A stretch of 64,000 bases of DNA from CAVSRC01 sp963750065 (GCA_963750065.1 CAVVPK010000024.1:62001-126000), one strand, 5' to 3'; counted from the first letter of the stretch, positions 27,239 to 36,666 are shown. Made by a program: numbers and translations. The notes: generated by a model not told the origin, from the letters alone.

Positions 27239-27975
27239 CAAATGCTAACGGTCGAGGCGGATCAAGCGGCCGCATCCGCTGGGACGCTGTGGCAGCGCTG
27301 CTGATCCTCGCGTTAGCAGGCGCCGCAGTAGGCTATTTCGGCTACGCTCGCGTGTTCGGGCACTCCACTGCCGTTTCAGTCCTTGCGGTAGCAACGATCG
27401 ACGGAGACCCGGTGGCGGACGTCGACGAGTTGATTGAACACATCAAATCGCCGGAATTTGCCGCGGCGATCGCCAAGCGCAGCAGCGTGTCCGCGGCTGG
27501 GTACCTCCTACCCGTTTACGAGAAAGCAAGCCTGACGGCGCGAGTCGTACGGTCAGCCGTCCAACACTCGAGTGATCTAGTAGAATTGCGTGTGTCAGCT
27601 CCTTCTTCTGAACTTGCGCTGAAGCTTAGTAGTGCCGCGAACGACGAATTGATTGCTGAAGTTGAAAAGGATTCGGAGCCCATCCTACAACTGCAGGAAA
27701 GCTATATCGACAGACTCAAGGTACTCAGAGATGGTCTGGCCAATGTCCCGGATGAGGCTGGACTCTTGATCACCCAACGCATTGCCCTTGATAAAGCCAT
27801 CCGCGACGCAGAGGCAGCGGACCTACCGCCGAAGACTCAGCCGACGCGGGTCATCGCCAAGCCGGCAATCACGACCCCGCTGCTGTCCTCGCCGTATCAC
27901 ACCGCGGCGCTCGGCGCGGTCGCAGGTTTCCTGGTTGGGCTGTCGATCCTACAGAGCCGGCGGATGATCACCTGA
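27235..27975 (+). CDS. Wzz-like chain-length regulator or related two-helix membrane protein
   Basis: This 246-residue protein has two terminal transmembrane helices (about 19-40, AVAALLILALAGAAVGYFGY; about 220-240, AALGAVAGFLVGLSIL). They enclose a charged periplasmic domain with heptad-like Leu/Ala patterns (SSELALKLSSAANDELIAEV). This is the topology of polysaccharide co-polymerases, but the domain is shorter than in Wzz and the proline-rich motif before the second helix is only partial (PTRVIAKPAITTPLL). The GTG start overlaps the previous stop. It is the last gene of the operon. The functional call is tentative. Confidence 0.5.
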   Translation: MTNANGRGGSSGRIRWDAVAALLILALAGAAVGYFGYARVFGHSTAVSVLAVATIDGDPVADVDELIEHIKSPEFAAAIAKRSSVSAAGYLLPVYEKASLTARVVRSAVQHSSDLVELRVSAPSSELALKLSSAANDELIAEVEKDSEPILQLQESYIDRLKVLRDGLANVPDEAGLLITQRIALDKAIRDAEAADLPPKTQPTRVIAKPAITTPLLSSPYHTAALGAVAGFLVGLSILQSRRMIT

Positions 27976-28591
27976 GGGAGATAGGAGGGCGAACCGAAAG
28001 GACGTCTCTGCGTTCGAGCGACCACAGGTGTCGATTTAAACAGAGCAAGCATCGATCGAGAAGCATCATCGACCAAACTCAGCCGGGCGAGACACCCCAA
28101 GGCTGATCTGGCTGATCGCCAAATGCCAAAATGCATCCCCTGCGAAACTTTCTGTCCGCGTCGTCTGATGCATTATTGCTCCGGCGTTGGCAGTTGTCGG
28201 AACATGGGAACAACGATCAATTGCCTTTCGGGACGGTCGCTGTCGCGGTTCAATTCTGCAATTGTTCAACTGGGCAACTGGGCAATTGGGCCTGGCTGCC
28301 TTTCTGCGCCCCGCCTCAACTTGCGGCTGCTGCTCGCCATGGCGCTAGAAAACCTGAAGACTTATGGCGCATGGGCGCATGGTGCGTCCCGGACTCCCGA
28401 ACCTGTCCTCGAGGTCACGCAGGCAGGAATCGTAGCGCCGTAACGCCGGCGGAGCCCGTTGCCTTCCCGACGACAGGCGATTGGAAGGCAGCAGCGCGTT
28501 GGTGCGTGCCGAGACCACGATGCCGGCCGTTGAGATCGGCTTACCTGCTCGTCTGCTTGTCAACAACAGTCGGTGCTGATATGGCGCGGCG
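27976..28591. other. Intergenic stretch without supported genes
   Basis: About 600 bases following the long operon. Short frames on both strands lack family signatures. A small tandem array lies at about 28265-28290, where CAACTGGG/CAATTGGG units repeat every 9 bases. I see no clear terminator. The promoter of the following glycosyltransferase should be here. Confidence 0.4.
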
Positions 28592-29554
28592 ATGTCGTCT
28601 GACTTTGTGCCTTTAGCCGCTCAGAACGCTGCGTCGCCGAAGGTTACGGTGCTGATGGGCACCTACAACGGCGCCAAATTCCTTGAGGAACAACTCGGTT
28701 CGCTTGACCGTCAGCAGGTTGGCCATCTCGACCTGATCGCAAGCGATGATGGCTCGACCGACGACACCGTTTCCATCCTGCAAGGCTGGCGGCCGCGCTG
28801 GCAGAGGGGAACGGTGCGGATCAAGGCGGGACCGCGGCAGGGCTTTGCCGAGAACTTCCGGAGCCTTGCGCTCGATGGCGAGCTCGATGCCGACTACGTC
28901 GCCTTCTCGGATCAGGACGACGTTTGGGACACGGACAAGCTCAGCGCAGCCATTGCCAAATTGTCTGCTGATGGTCCCGAACGGCCGGCCTTGTATCTGT
29001 CGCGAACGCGGCTGGTCGATCAGACCGGAAAGGAAATCGGCCGCTCGCCGTTGTTTCGCCGCCCACCGAGTTTTGCCAACGCCCTGGTTCAGAGCATCGG
29101 CGGGGCAAACACGGTTGTGATGAATCGCGGCGGCTTTGCGCTGTTCAGGGCAAGCATTCAGCGCACCGCCTTCGCAGCCCACGATTGGTGGAGCTACCTG
29201 ATCATTTCCGGAGCCGGCGGTTCCGTCCATTATGATCCGGTGGCGCACATAAGCTACCGACAGCACGGGGACAATCTCGTCGGGACCAACATCGGCCTCC
29301 GGGCGGCGCTCCGACGCTTCGTGTTTCTAGCCCGAGGAGGTTTCTCGGATTGGATCGACGCCAATGTCGCCGGACTTGAAACCTGCCAGGACCTTCTGAC
29401 CGACGAAGCGCGCAAGACTCTCGAGCAGTTCAAGGTTCTGCGCCGCAGCCCGCCCCTGCGGGCCCTCGGCATGTTGGCCAAGGGCGGCTACCATCGCCAG
29501 ACCCTGGTCGGCGATGTCGGATTGTGGGCAGCCGTTGTGCTGAGAGGGCTGTAG
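28592..29554 (+). CDS. Family 2 glycosyltransferase (rhamnosyltransferase-like)
   Basis: This 320-residue cytoplasmic GT2 enzyme has no transmembrane helix. VTVLMGTYNGAKFLEEQLGS opens the GT-A fold. LIASDDGSTDDTVSIL and DADYVAFSDQDDVWDTDKL contain the nucleotide-sugar and metal-binding aspartates, and AHDWWSYLIISGAGG with YRQHGDNLVG covers the acceptor side. The closest well-known relatives transfer rhamnose or similar deoxysugars to O-antigen or capsule. It stands alone rather than in the tight operon upstream. A fossil of a similar enzyme lies near 1976-2044. Confidence 0.9.
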   Translation: MSSDFVPLAAQNAASPKVTVLMGTYNGAKFLEEQLGSLDRQQVGHLDLIASDDGSTDDTVSILQGWRPRWQRGTVRIKAGPRQGFAENFRSLALDGELDADYVAFSDQDDVWDTDKLSAAIAKLSADGPERPALYLSRTRLVDQTGKEIGRSPLFRRPPSFANALVQSIGGANTVVMNRGGFALFRASIQRTAFAAHDWWSYLIISGAGGSVHYDPVAHISYRQHGDNLVGTNIGLRAALRRFVFLARGGFSDWIDANVAGLETCQDLLTDEARKTLEQFKVLRRSPPLRALGMLAKGGYHRQTLVGDVGLWAAVVLRGL

Positions 29555-29704
29555 CAAGAGCTTGCCGGGAAATGCCCCGGCCCGGGCAGCAGCCAAGAGT
29601 GAAGCTGCCAGTAGTTGCAGCTTGGGATGAGCCCTTCTTGTGCGAACCAATGAGGCCGTCTAGAGAGGCGGTTTCAAATCAACCAATTCTTCTCAGGCCG
29701 TTCG

Positions 29705-30163
29705 ATGCCGAAAATTCTGTTTCTCTGCACCGGGAACTATTATCGCAGCAGATTTTCTGAAGAGCTGTTCAATCATCTCGCCGGATCGCGCGGTCTTCCA
29801 TGGCTTGCGGAGTCTCGCGCACTGGCGATCGAGCGTGGTAAAGACAATATCGGACCAGTCGCGCCATTGGTACTTGATGCCTTGCGGAAGCGCGGCGTCG
29901 TCCCCAGGCGTGCCGACCGTTCACCGCTTCGTTGCTCCGAACTTGATTTCGAAGGCGCTGATCTAGTAATCGCCCTTTCTGATGCCGAACATCGCGAGCT
30001 CGTTCTCGATACCTTTCCCGAATGGGAATTCCACGTCGAATACTGGAATGTCTCGGACATCAACGTTGCACCGGCTGATGTGACGTTCGCCACCATCGAG
30101 AGGAACATGAACACGTTGATCGAGCGTCTGGTTGCGGGCGAACGGCCAACGGGTGAGCGCTGA
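29705..30163 (+). CDS. Low-molecular-weight protein phosphatase-like protein
   Basis: This 152-residue protein begins KILFLCTGNYYRSRFSEELF. The C(x)5R(S) loop is the phosphate-binding P-loop of low-molecular-weight tyrosine phosphatases and arsenate reductases. A late aspartate (YWNVSDINVAPADVTF) can supply the general acid. In polysaccharide loci such enzymes (Wzb type) control a tyrosine autokinase, but no kinase is visible here and the DP motif is altered to SDI, so specificity is uncertain. It precedes the decayed rfbA gene. Confidence 0.8.
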   Translation: MPKILFLCTGNYYRSRFSEELFNHLAGSRGLPWLAESRALAIERGKDNIGPVAPLVLDALRKRGVVPRRADRSPLRCSELDFEGADLVIALSDAEHRELVLDTFPEWEFHVEYWNVSDINVAPADVTFATIERNMNTLIERLVAGERPTGER

Positions 30164-30362
30164 TGCGCCGCTCGGGTGCATCGCCGGGCGCCAATTGGAC
30201 AGCGGGCGCTTTGAAGCGTTCGACGGGATCGCTTCGTGCCTTGGACCTTGGCCATGGCACCTTGGCAATTGCCGTTGGGCGGTGCCGACAACACCCTCTG
30301 GCGCTCGCGCTCGTCAGCGGGCATATGCAGTGTAAGCCGATCTTGGCGATGCCACGTGGCGC

Positions 30363-31210
30363 GTGGCAACCGCCGAGGGTACGGCGCCGGACCTCTCGAA
30401 GCAGCTCCTGCCCGTCTTCGACAAGCCGATGATCTACTATCCGCTGAGCGTGCTCATGCTCGCCGGCATCCGCGACATCCTGGTGATCACGACGGCGCAC
30501 GACGCCCCGCTGTTCCAGCGCCTGCTTGGCGATGGCGGGGCTTTCGGTATCAGCATTTCCTATACCGTCCAGGCCGCGCCGAACGGCCTCGCTGAGGCCT
30601 ACATCATCGGTGCGGATTTCGTCCGCGGCGAGCCCTCCGCCCTCATCCTCGGCGACAACATCTTCCACGGCGACGGGCTCGTGGACCTTTGCGGACGGGC
30701 TGCCACCCGGGAGGAGGGTGCCACCATCTTCACCTATCGCGTCCGCGACCCCGAGCGGTATGACGTCGTGACGTTCGACGCTTCCGGAACGGCCCACGCG
30801 ATCGAGGAGAAGCCGAAGGCGCCGCGGTCGAACTGGGCGGTCACGGGCGTCTATTTCTACGCCGGTGAGGTGGTCGATATTGCCCGCGCGTTGAAGCCGT
30901 CGGCGCGCGGCGAGCTCGAGATCACCGACGTCAACCGGCACTATCTGAAAGCCGGCCGGCTTTACGTGGAGAAGATGGGCCACGGCTATGCCTGGCTCGA
31001 TACCGGAACGCATGAGAGCCTCGGCGATGCGTCGTCGTTCGTGCGCCCATCGAGAATCGGCAGGGCATCAAGATCGCCTGTCCCGAGGAGATCGCCTTCG
31101 ATCGCGGCTGCCTCACGGCCGCGGATGTGCTTGCCCGTGCCGACGCCCTCGGCAAGACCGAATACGCCGCGTATATCCGTGAGCGGGTTGCGGACCGGGA
31201 TCACGACTGA
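30363..31210 (+). pseudogene. rfbA: Glucose-1-phosphate thymidylyltransferase relic
   Basis: RfbA makes dTDP-glucose for rhamnose synthesis. DLSKQLLPVFDKPMIYYPLS, ALILGDNIFHGDGLV, YDVVTFDASGTAHAIEEKPK and GYAWLDTGTHESLGDASSFV are clear. The N-terminal GGxGTRL loop that binds the nucleotide is unrecognisable (30310-30400 is scrambled over two frames). One base is missing near 31050, after which IENRQGIKIACPEEIAFDRG and the normal end continue in the next frame to 31210. With the active-site loop lost as well as the frame, this one is a genuine pseudogene. Confidence 0.85.
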
Positions 31211-31254
31211 TGCGGGTGCGGGAACTTGGACTTCCGGAAGCCGGCACATGACGG
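31210..31254 (+). pseudogene. 5' stump of rmlC/rfbC (dTDP-4-dehydrorhamnose epimerase)
   Basis: An ATG overlapping the rfbA stop (TGATG) opens MRVRELGLPEAGT and then stops. RmlC proteins typically begin with (V/I)RELG(I/L)PEV, and rmlC often follows rmlA. The remaining 170 codons are missing, so this is a truncation point. The short length keeps confidence moderate. Confidence 0.5.
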
Positions 31255-31428
31255 CACTTGCGGTGGCGAGCCGGCGGCAACCAAAGCCCTGTCCAGCGGC
31301 GAAGACCTGGGTGGCGTCATCATTTCGGCAGGCGTATCGTCCAATGGTTCGGCTGCCTCTCTGAGGGGCTCTTGGACGCCTCTTCTCGCTTAATCAACAC
31401 CCAGGACCGCGATGGCAACGCCCTCTTT

Positions 31429-32192
31429 TCAAGCCCAGCCCCTCAGCTTGTAGTAGCCATACGCGAAGAATTCGTTAATTATTTCAGTTGAGACCCTTAG
31501 TGCCTTCGCATTCGGAAAGAAAGAAAGAATAGTTTCACTGGGGGCGATACGAATGCTCTCAGTATTAATGGCGGTAAATTTCAAACCGGCATTCTTGAAG
31601 GTTGCGGCTGTTCGAGGCATTTTTATTGACGGCGTAACCAACAGGCCCACATGCCAGGCATGTGACTTAAATATAGATGCCGCAGCCAAGGCGCTTTCGT
31701 AGATATTATGACGAGATCTGTCGAATTCTATCGTCGAAGAAGGCACGCCCAAGAGTTGTAGGCGACTAAGAACAAGGGAAAACTCGGAATTCAGGCTCGC
31801 CTCCTCTGTTGAGGCTCCATCAAGGATTAATATATGATCAGCTTTCCCAGCTTTGAAGAGCCGAGCAATCAAGAAGAGATTGTCAATTGATGGGTCATCA
31901 ACTGAGGGCGCTCGAGAAGAAAACTTACGCTTATTGCCGCATACGAGGACTATAGCATCAGCCCTTGGTGCAGCCATGTAACTACCCGAAAAACGTCCAG
32001 CCCAGAGTTCTGACAGGTAATTAGCGGCTATCGGCGCGGAAGGTATCCAAAGAAGTAATATAGACACGACGATGAACAAAATTCGGAGTTCGACTTTTTT
32101 ACCAAAAGTGCCAGAGAGATAAAAATAAGTCCCAACCCTATAGGCGTCAGGAGTAGGGCTGCAGTTTCCAGAAAAAAATCCAGGATTGCCAC
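31429..32192 (-). pseudogene. DUF218 (YdcF/SanA-like) membrane protein, frameshift in an A-run
   Basis: DUF218 proteins are envelope proteins of uncertain enzymology linked to envelope or polysaccharide functions. The conserved domain reads ADAIVLVCGNKRKF, HILILDGAST, SEFSLVLSRLQLLGVP, HNIYESALAAASIF and VGLLVTPSIKMPRTAATFKN. The start is probably a GTG at 32190-32192, giving ILDFFLETAALLLTPIGLGL and IFISLALLVKK, the first helix. One A is then missing from the A-run at about 32103, and the next frame gives VELRILFIVVSILLLWIPSA, the second helix. The gene is AT-rich compared with neighbours, suggesting transfer. Confidence 0.75.
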
Positions 32193-32660
32193 TGAAATAC
32201 CTTCGAAAATAGTTGAGGGCTACCTGCGCGATAACACGCTCTCTGGCACAGCGTGCTGGAGCAGCCGTTCGCGGTCTATCACGGCAGAGAGGCGATGACA
32301 AAAGGTGCCGAAGCCTGGCCCCGGTTCCCGCGCAATTGGCTGCGTAGCTGTGTTCATCGGTGTCGCCAGGAAGCTTTCGCGCTTACGACAGACCATCCAA
32401 TAAGTACTATGCTGGCTCTGTGCCACCTGAAATTTGGCGCCGGCCAACCGGCTTGGAGCAACTCATTTGTCTTTCGGGAAGATACCGCCTTGCATCCGCG
32501 CGAGTTGGCTTTGTGCTTCGTCCTCCGCTTGAATTAGCAGAAATGCCGGCATGCCGAGGTTGTTTCTCGTGGCGGCACCGCAGGCCAATGCCAGAACTTA
32601 AGCGGTCCGCTAGAGGACGATCTGCTTCTCATCTTCACTGAGCGGTCTCATCCGGTTCCT
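32193..32660. other. No supported gene left of the insertion-sequence nest
   Basis: About 470 bases between the DUF218 gene and the first IS110-type copy. Open frames are short and have no recognisable family. Composition changes to GC-rich near 32500. No terminal repeat or duplicate is seen other than the IS end at 32661. Confidence 0.35.
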
Positions 32661-32703
32661 CTAGATGCCGTAATGGGCCGGCGCTCTGTAATAGCCATGA
32701 AGG

Positions 32704-32778
32704 TGGCTGTCCCTCAGAGTGATGGTGTTTCAACCGGGGTCCGAGCGATCGGCCCCAAACATCATTGAGGGACAGCCA
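32704..32778 (+). promoter_or_regulatory. Long hairpin covering the transposase ribosome site
   Basis: TGGCTGTCCCTCA (32704-32716) pairs perfectly with TGAGGGACAGCCA (32766-32778). Inside this, TGATG/CATCA and TGTTT/AAACA extend the stem. The GAGGG ribosome site and the A of the ATG at 32778 lie in the stem. It is conserved in copy 2 (40458-40532). It could block read-through translation after insertion, or belong to an element-encoded RNA. Confidence 0.7.
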
Positions 32779-33811
32779 TGGAGCATTATGCGGGAATCGA
32801 TGTGTCGCTGAAAGAGAGCAGCGTGTGCGTGGTGGATTCGTCAGGCAAGATCGTGCGCGAGACGAAGGTCGCCAGCGAACCGGAGGCTTTGTTGCGGCAT
32901 TTTGCCGATCTTGGGTTTCCGGTGAGCCGGGTTGGGCTTGAGGCGGGGCCGCTGTCGCAGTGGCTGCGCGACAGCTTGGTCGGCGCGGGTCTTGAGGTGG
33001 TGCTGCTTGAGACCCGGCACGTGAAGGCAGCTCTGTCGGCGATGACGGTCAAGACCGATCGGAAGGATGCGCGCGGGATCGCGCAGTTGTTGCGGATGGG
33101 CTGGTACCGCCCGGTACATGCAAAGTCCTGCGGACGCGCGGGACGTTCGGGCGCTGCTGGTCGGCCGCAAATTGCTGCAGGGCAAGCTTCTGGACGTCGA
33201 GCTCAGCATCCGTGGCATCCTGCGTGGCTACGGGCTCAAGGTCGGCGTGGTGAGCCGTGGGCGTTTTGAAGCCCGGATCCTGGGAATTGACCGAAGGCCA
33301 CACCATGCTCGAGACTGTCATCGGCGCGATGTTGCAGGCCCGCGCTTCGTTGTGGAACGAGTTTACCCGCTTGCACCGCGAGATGCTGAAGATTGCCCGT
33401 GCCGACCGGATTTGCCGGCAGCTGATGAGCGCGCCCGGGGTCGGGGCCCTGGTTGCCATCACGTATCGAACGGCGGTCGACGATCCAGAGCGGTTCGCAA
33501 AATCGCGAACGGTCGGGGCCTATTTCGGACTGACGCCAAAGAAATACCAGTCCGGCGAGACCGACATCGACGGCGGCATTAGCAGGGTCGGCGACGCAAT
33601 GGTGCGGACCGCACTTTACGAGGCGGCGCACATCATACTGACGCGCGCCACGCGGTTCTCGTCCATGAAGCGCTGGGCTATGGAAGTGGCAAAGCGCCGT
33701 GGCATGAAGCGGGCGAAAGTTGCGCTTGCCCGCAAGCTTGCGATGGTCCTCCATCGCATGTGGGTGGACGCCAGCGAATTCCGGTGGAGCAAGGACGCTG
33801 TGACGGCATAG
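32778..33811 (+). pseudogene. IS110-family transposase, two frame breaks (copy 1)
   Basis: The N-terminal DEDD (RuvC-like) domain reads YAGIDVSLKESSVCVVD, VGLEAGPLSQWLR and VKTDRKDARGIAQLLRMGWY. The C-terminal serine-containing domain reads MSAPGVGALVAITYRTAVDD, KSRTVGAYFGLTPKKYQSGE and DIDGGISRVGDAMVRTALYE. One extra G at about 33129 (TCCTGCGGAC versus TCCTCGGAC in copy 2) shifts the frame. A second shift at about 33280, between EARIL and LTEGHTMLETV, is shared with copy 2. It would otherwise be about 344 residues, normal for the family. Confidence 0.9.
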
Positions 33812-34273
33812 AAAGGACGCATCGATATCGAAGTGGGCCAGAGTTCGACACCCGCTTCTTCCGAGGTCCCGTCGCTGGGACGAGAGCTTGGCAAGGTCGG
33901 GAGTAATGCTGTGGAAGCTTCGGCAAACCACGCGTCCTAGATTGACCTGCCGGCTCTGGATCTGATGGCATGATGTGGCAGTCTTCAGTGCTGACCACGG
34001 ACGGAAGCATGATCCCAGCGGCGCGATAATCACTCGGAGGGACTTGACGAACAAAGGCCCATTACGGAAGCACTACTTTGGCAGAATCTTAGCTAGGAGG
34101 AGCCTGTGGCAGTGCGGGCATTGAGTTGGCGGCGGCTGTGCGAGCGCGTTTAGGATTACCTGCTGTGTAGGGCGGTGAGAAAGTAGGCCACGAAGCGGCG
34201 GATTGGGTCCGCCGCGCCGGAGCAAAACCCGGCCAGTGGTAAGGCTGTTTTCCTTTTGGGAGAGCGGCCGGGA

Positions 34274-35773
34274 ATGTTTGCCGTGGAAGTCTACGCCGCC
34301 GTCCGGCATTTTGTTTTCATCGAGGGCAACAGCCAGCGGGAGGCGGCCCGGGTTTTTGGTCTGAGCCGCGAGACGGTCTCGAAGATGTGCCGGTTCTCGC
34401 TGCCGCCCGGCTACACGCGAACGAAGCCAGTGGCGAAGCCGAAGCTGGGCCCGTTCACTCCGGTGATCGATGCGATCCTGGAAGCGGATCGGACAGCGCC
34501 GGCCAAGCAGCGGCATACGGCCAAGCGGATCTTCGAACGGCTTCGGGACGAGCACGGGTATGGCGGCGGCCTGACGGTGGTGAAGGATTATGTCCGGATT
34601 GCCCGCGGCCGCCAGCGAGAGACCTTCGTGCCGCTGTCGCATCCTGCGGGGCATGCGCAGGTCGACTTCGGTGAGGCGATCGGGATAGTCGGTGGCGTCA
34701 GGCAGAAGATCCACTTCTTCTGCATGGATGTTCCGCAATCAGATGCGCCGTTCGTGAAGGCCTATCCGCGGGAGACGACGGAGGCCTTCCTCGACGGGCA
34801 CGTCTCGGCCTTCGACTTCTTTGGCGGCGTGCCGCTGTCAATCCTCTACGATAATACGACGCTGGCCGTGGCGAAGATCTGCGGCGACGGCAAGCGCGAG
34901 TGCACCCGGGCCTTCACGGAGCTCCAGAGCCACTACCTGTTCCGGGACCGCTTCGGCCGACCGGCCAAAGGCAACGACAAGGGCAAGGTGGAAGGGCTGG
35001 TGAAGTACGCCCGGGCGAACTTCATGACGCCAATCCCGCATGCGGCGAGCTTCGACGAGCTGAACGCCATGCTGGCCGAGCGCTGTTGCCGGCGGCAGAC
35101 CGAGCGCGCCGGACGCCACAGCGAGACGATCGGCGAGCGTCTCGTCGCCGATCTCGCGGTCTTCAAGCCATTGCCGGCCACGCCGCTCGAGCCCTGCGAG
35201 AAGCGGGCGGCCCGGGTCTCGTCGACATCACTGGTCCGGTATCGCTGCAACGACTACTCGGTGCCGACGGCCTTTGGGTTCCGGGACGTTGTGGTGAAGG
35301 GCTTCGTCGACGAAGTGGTGATCCTGTGCGCCGGCGAGGAGATTGCCCGGCACCGGCGCGACTACGGCACTGGCACCTTCGTCTTCGATCCGCTGCACTA
35401 CTTGATGCTGATTGAGACAAAGCCGAATGCCCTCGACCAGGCCGCGCCTCTGCAGGGCTGGGAGCTGCCGGAAGCGTTCCAGCATCTGCGCCATCTGCTT
35501 GAGGCACGCATGGGCAATCGCGGCAAGCGCGAGTTCATCCAGGTCCTGCGGCTGATGGAGACGATCGCCATGCCGATTGTCGCCGAGGCGGTGAGCGAAG
35601 CGATCCGTCTCGGTGCCGTCGGCTTCGATGCCGTCAAGTTGATTGCGCTGGCCCGTGTCGAACGACGCCCGGCCCGGCTCGATCTGTCGGCCTACCCGCA
35701 TCTGCCGAAGATGGACGTCAGGACGACGGCTGCCGCCGATTACGCCGTTCTCATTCCCGGGAGGGCGACATGA
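34274..35773 (+). CDS. istA: IS21 transposase IstA
   Basis: IstA is the DDE integrase of IS21. An N-terminal helix-turn-helix (SQREAARVFGLSRETVSKM) is followed by the catalytic core HAQVDFGEAIGIVGG (first Asp), LSILYDNTTLAVAKI (second Asp) and GNDKGKVEGLVKYARANF (Glu). A basic C-terminal domain follows. The ATG at 34274 is preferred; a TTG at 34256 in frame gives six more residues. At 499 residues it is full length. Its stop overlaps the istB start. Confidence 0.95.
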   Translation: MFAVEVYAAVRHFVFIEGNSQREAARVFGLSRETVSKMCRFSLPPGYTRTKPVAKPKLGPFTPVIDAILEADRTAPAKQRHTAKRIFERLRDEHGYGGGLTVVKDYVRIARGRQRETFVPLSHPAGHAQVDFGEAIGIVGGVRQKIHFFCMDVPQSDAPFVKAYPRETTEAFLDGHVSAFDFFGGVPLSILYDNTTLAVAKICGDGKRECTRAFTELQSHYLFRDRFGRPAKGNDKGKVEGLVKYARANFMTPIPHAASFDELNAMLAERCCRRQTERAGRHSETIGERLVADLAVFKPLPATPLEPCEKRAARVSSTSLVRYRCNDYSVPTAFGFRDVVVKGFVDEVVILCAGEEIARHRRDYGTGTFVFDPLHYLMLIETKPNALDQAAPLQGWELPEAFQHLRHLLEARMGNRGKREFIQVLRLMETIAMPIVAEAVSEAIRLGAVGFDAVKLIALARVERRPARLDLSAYPHLPKMDVRTTAAADYAVLIPGRAT

Positions 35774-36648
35774 ACGGCAAACCGTCTCCCGGGAAGATGC
35801 CGACGGGAACGACTGGTGGCACACCGCAGGTCCTGCTCGCCCACCACCTCAAGCAGTTGAAGCTGCCGACGGTTCTCAGGGAATACGACAAGGTCGCCTG
35901 CGAGTGCGCCCGTGACGGCGTCGATCATCCCCGCTATCTGCTTCGCCTCGTCGAACTCGAGCTGATCGACCGGGAACGGCGCATGGTCGAGCGGCGGATC
36001 AAGGCGGCACGGTTCCCGGCGGTCAAAAGCTTCGACACCTTCGACTTTGCCGCCATCCCCGGCCTCAACAAGATGCTGGTGCTGGAACTTGCCCGCTGCG
36101 AGTTCGTCCTGCGCCGGGAGAACGTCATCGCGCTGGGGAACTCCGGAACGGGAAAGACGCATGTCGCCCTGGCTCTCGGCCTGGCCGCCTGCCAGAAGGG
36201 CTTTACCGTCACCTTCACGACCGCCGCTTCGCTCGTCCACCAGCTCATGGAAGCCCGCGACGAGCGACGTCTTCTGAAGCTGCAACGAGACCTTCAGGCC
36301 GTCAAACTCCTGATCGTCGACGAGCTTGGCTATGTGCCGTTGTCGTCGACGGGGGCCGAGCTTCTGTTCGAGGTCTTCTCCCAGAGATATGAGCGTGGCT
36401 CGACGATCGTCACGTCGAACCTGCCGTTCGAAGACTGGACGAGCGTCCTCGGCTCGGAGCGGCTCACCGGCGCGCTGCTCGATCGCCTGACGCACCACGT
36501 CCATATCCTGACCATGAATGGCGACAGTTACCGGCTGAAGCAGTCATCCGGTCGCCGCCAATCCCCGGCCCCGGGAAACGGGGCGGAGCAAAACCAGGCC
36601 ACCCGTGAGACCGTCGATCCGCAAACCGGCGAGATCGTCGCCTCCTGA
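35770..36648 (+). CDS. istB: IS21 helper ATPase IstB
   Basis: IstB is the AAA+ ATPase that remodels target DNA for IstA. ALGNSGTGKTHVALALGLAA is Walker A, VKLLIVDELGYVPLSSTGAE is Walker B with the family-specific GYVPL, and STIVTSNLPFEDWTSVLGSE gives sensor 1. It has 292 residues, slightly longer than usual because of a C-terminal tail (ETVDPQTGEIVAS). It overlaps istA by ATGA. No damage is seen. Confidence 0.95.
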   Translation: MNGKPSPGKMPTGTTGGTPQVLLAHHLKQLKLPTVLREYDKVACECARDGVDHPRYLLRLVELELIDRERRMVERRIKAARFPAVKSFDTFDFAAIPGLNKMLVLELARCEFVLRRENVIALGNSGTGKTHVALALGLAACQKGFTVTFTTAASLVHQLMEARDERRLLKLQRDLQAVKLLIVDELGYVPLSSTGAELLFEVFSQRYERGSTIVTSNLPFEDWTSVLGSERLTGALLDRLTHHVHILTMNGDSYRLKQSSGRRQSPAPGNGAEQNQATRETVDPQTGEIVAS

Positions 36649-36666
36649 TCCCCAAGGCAACTTGCA

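Larger units (their letters stand above)
32661..34085 (+). mobile_element. IS110/IS1111-type insertion sequence, copy 1
   Basis: This 1.42-kb element is matched base for base, apart from a few differences, by the inverted copy at 39153-40576, which defines the ends. Short sub-terminal inverted repeats CCGTAATGGGCC (near 32667) and GGCCCATTACGG (near 34057) fit the IS1111 subgroup. There is no target duplication, as usual for this family. The transposase has 117 bases of leader and about 270 bases of downstream non-coding sequence. In this family those ends encode a guide (bridge) RNA, but that RNA is not identified here. Confidence 0.9.

Noticed and set aside
28131..28616. Open frames after the Wzz-like gene
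   Set aside because: They contain runs of Arg, Cys and Trp typical of random GC-rich translation and no recognisable motif.
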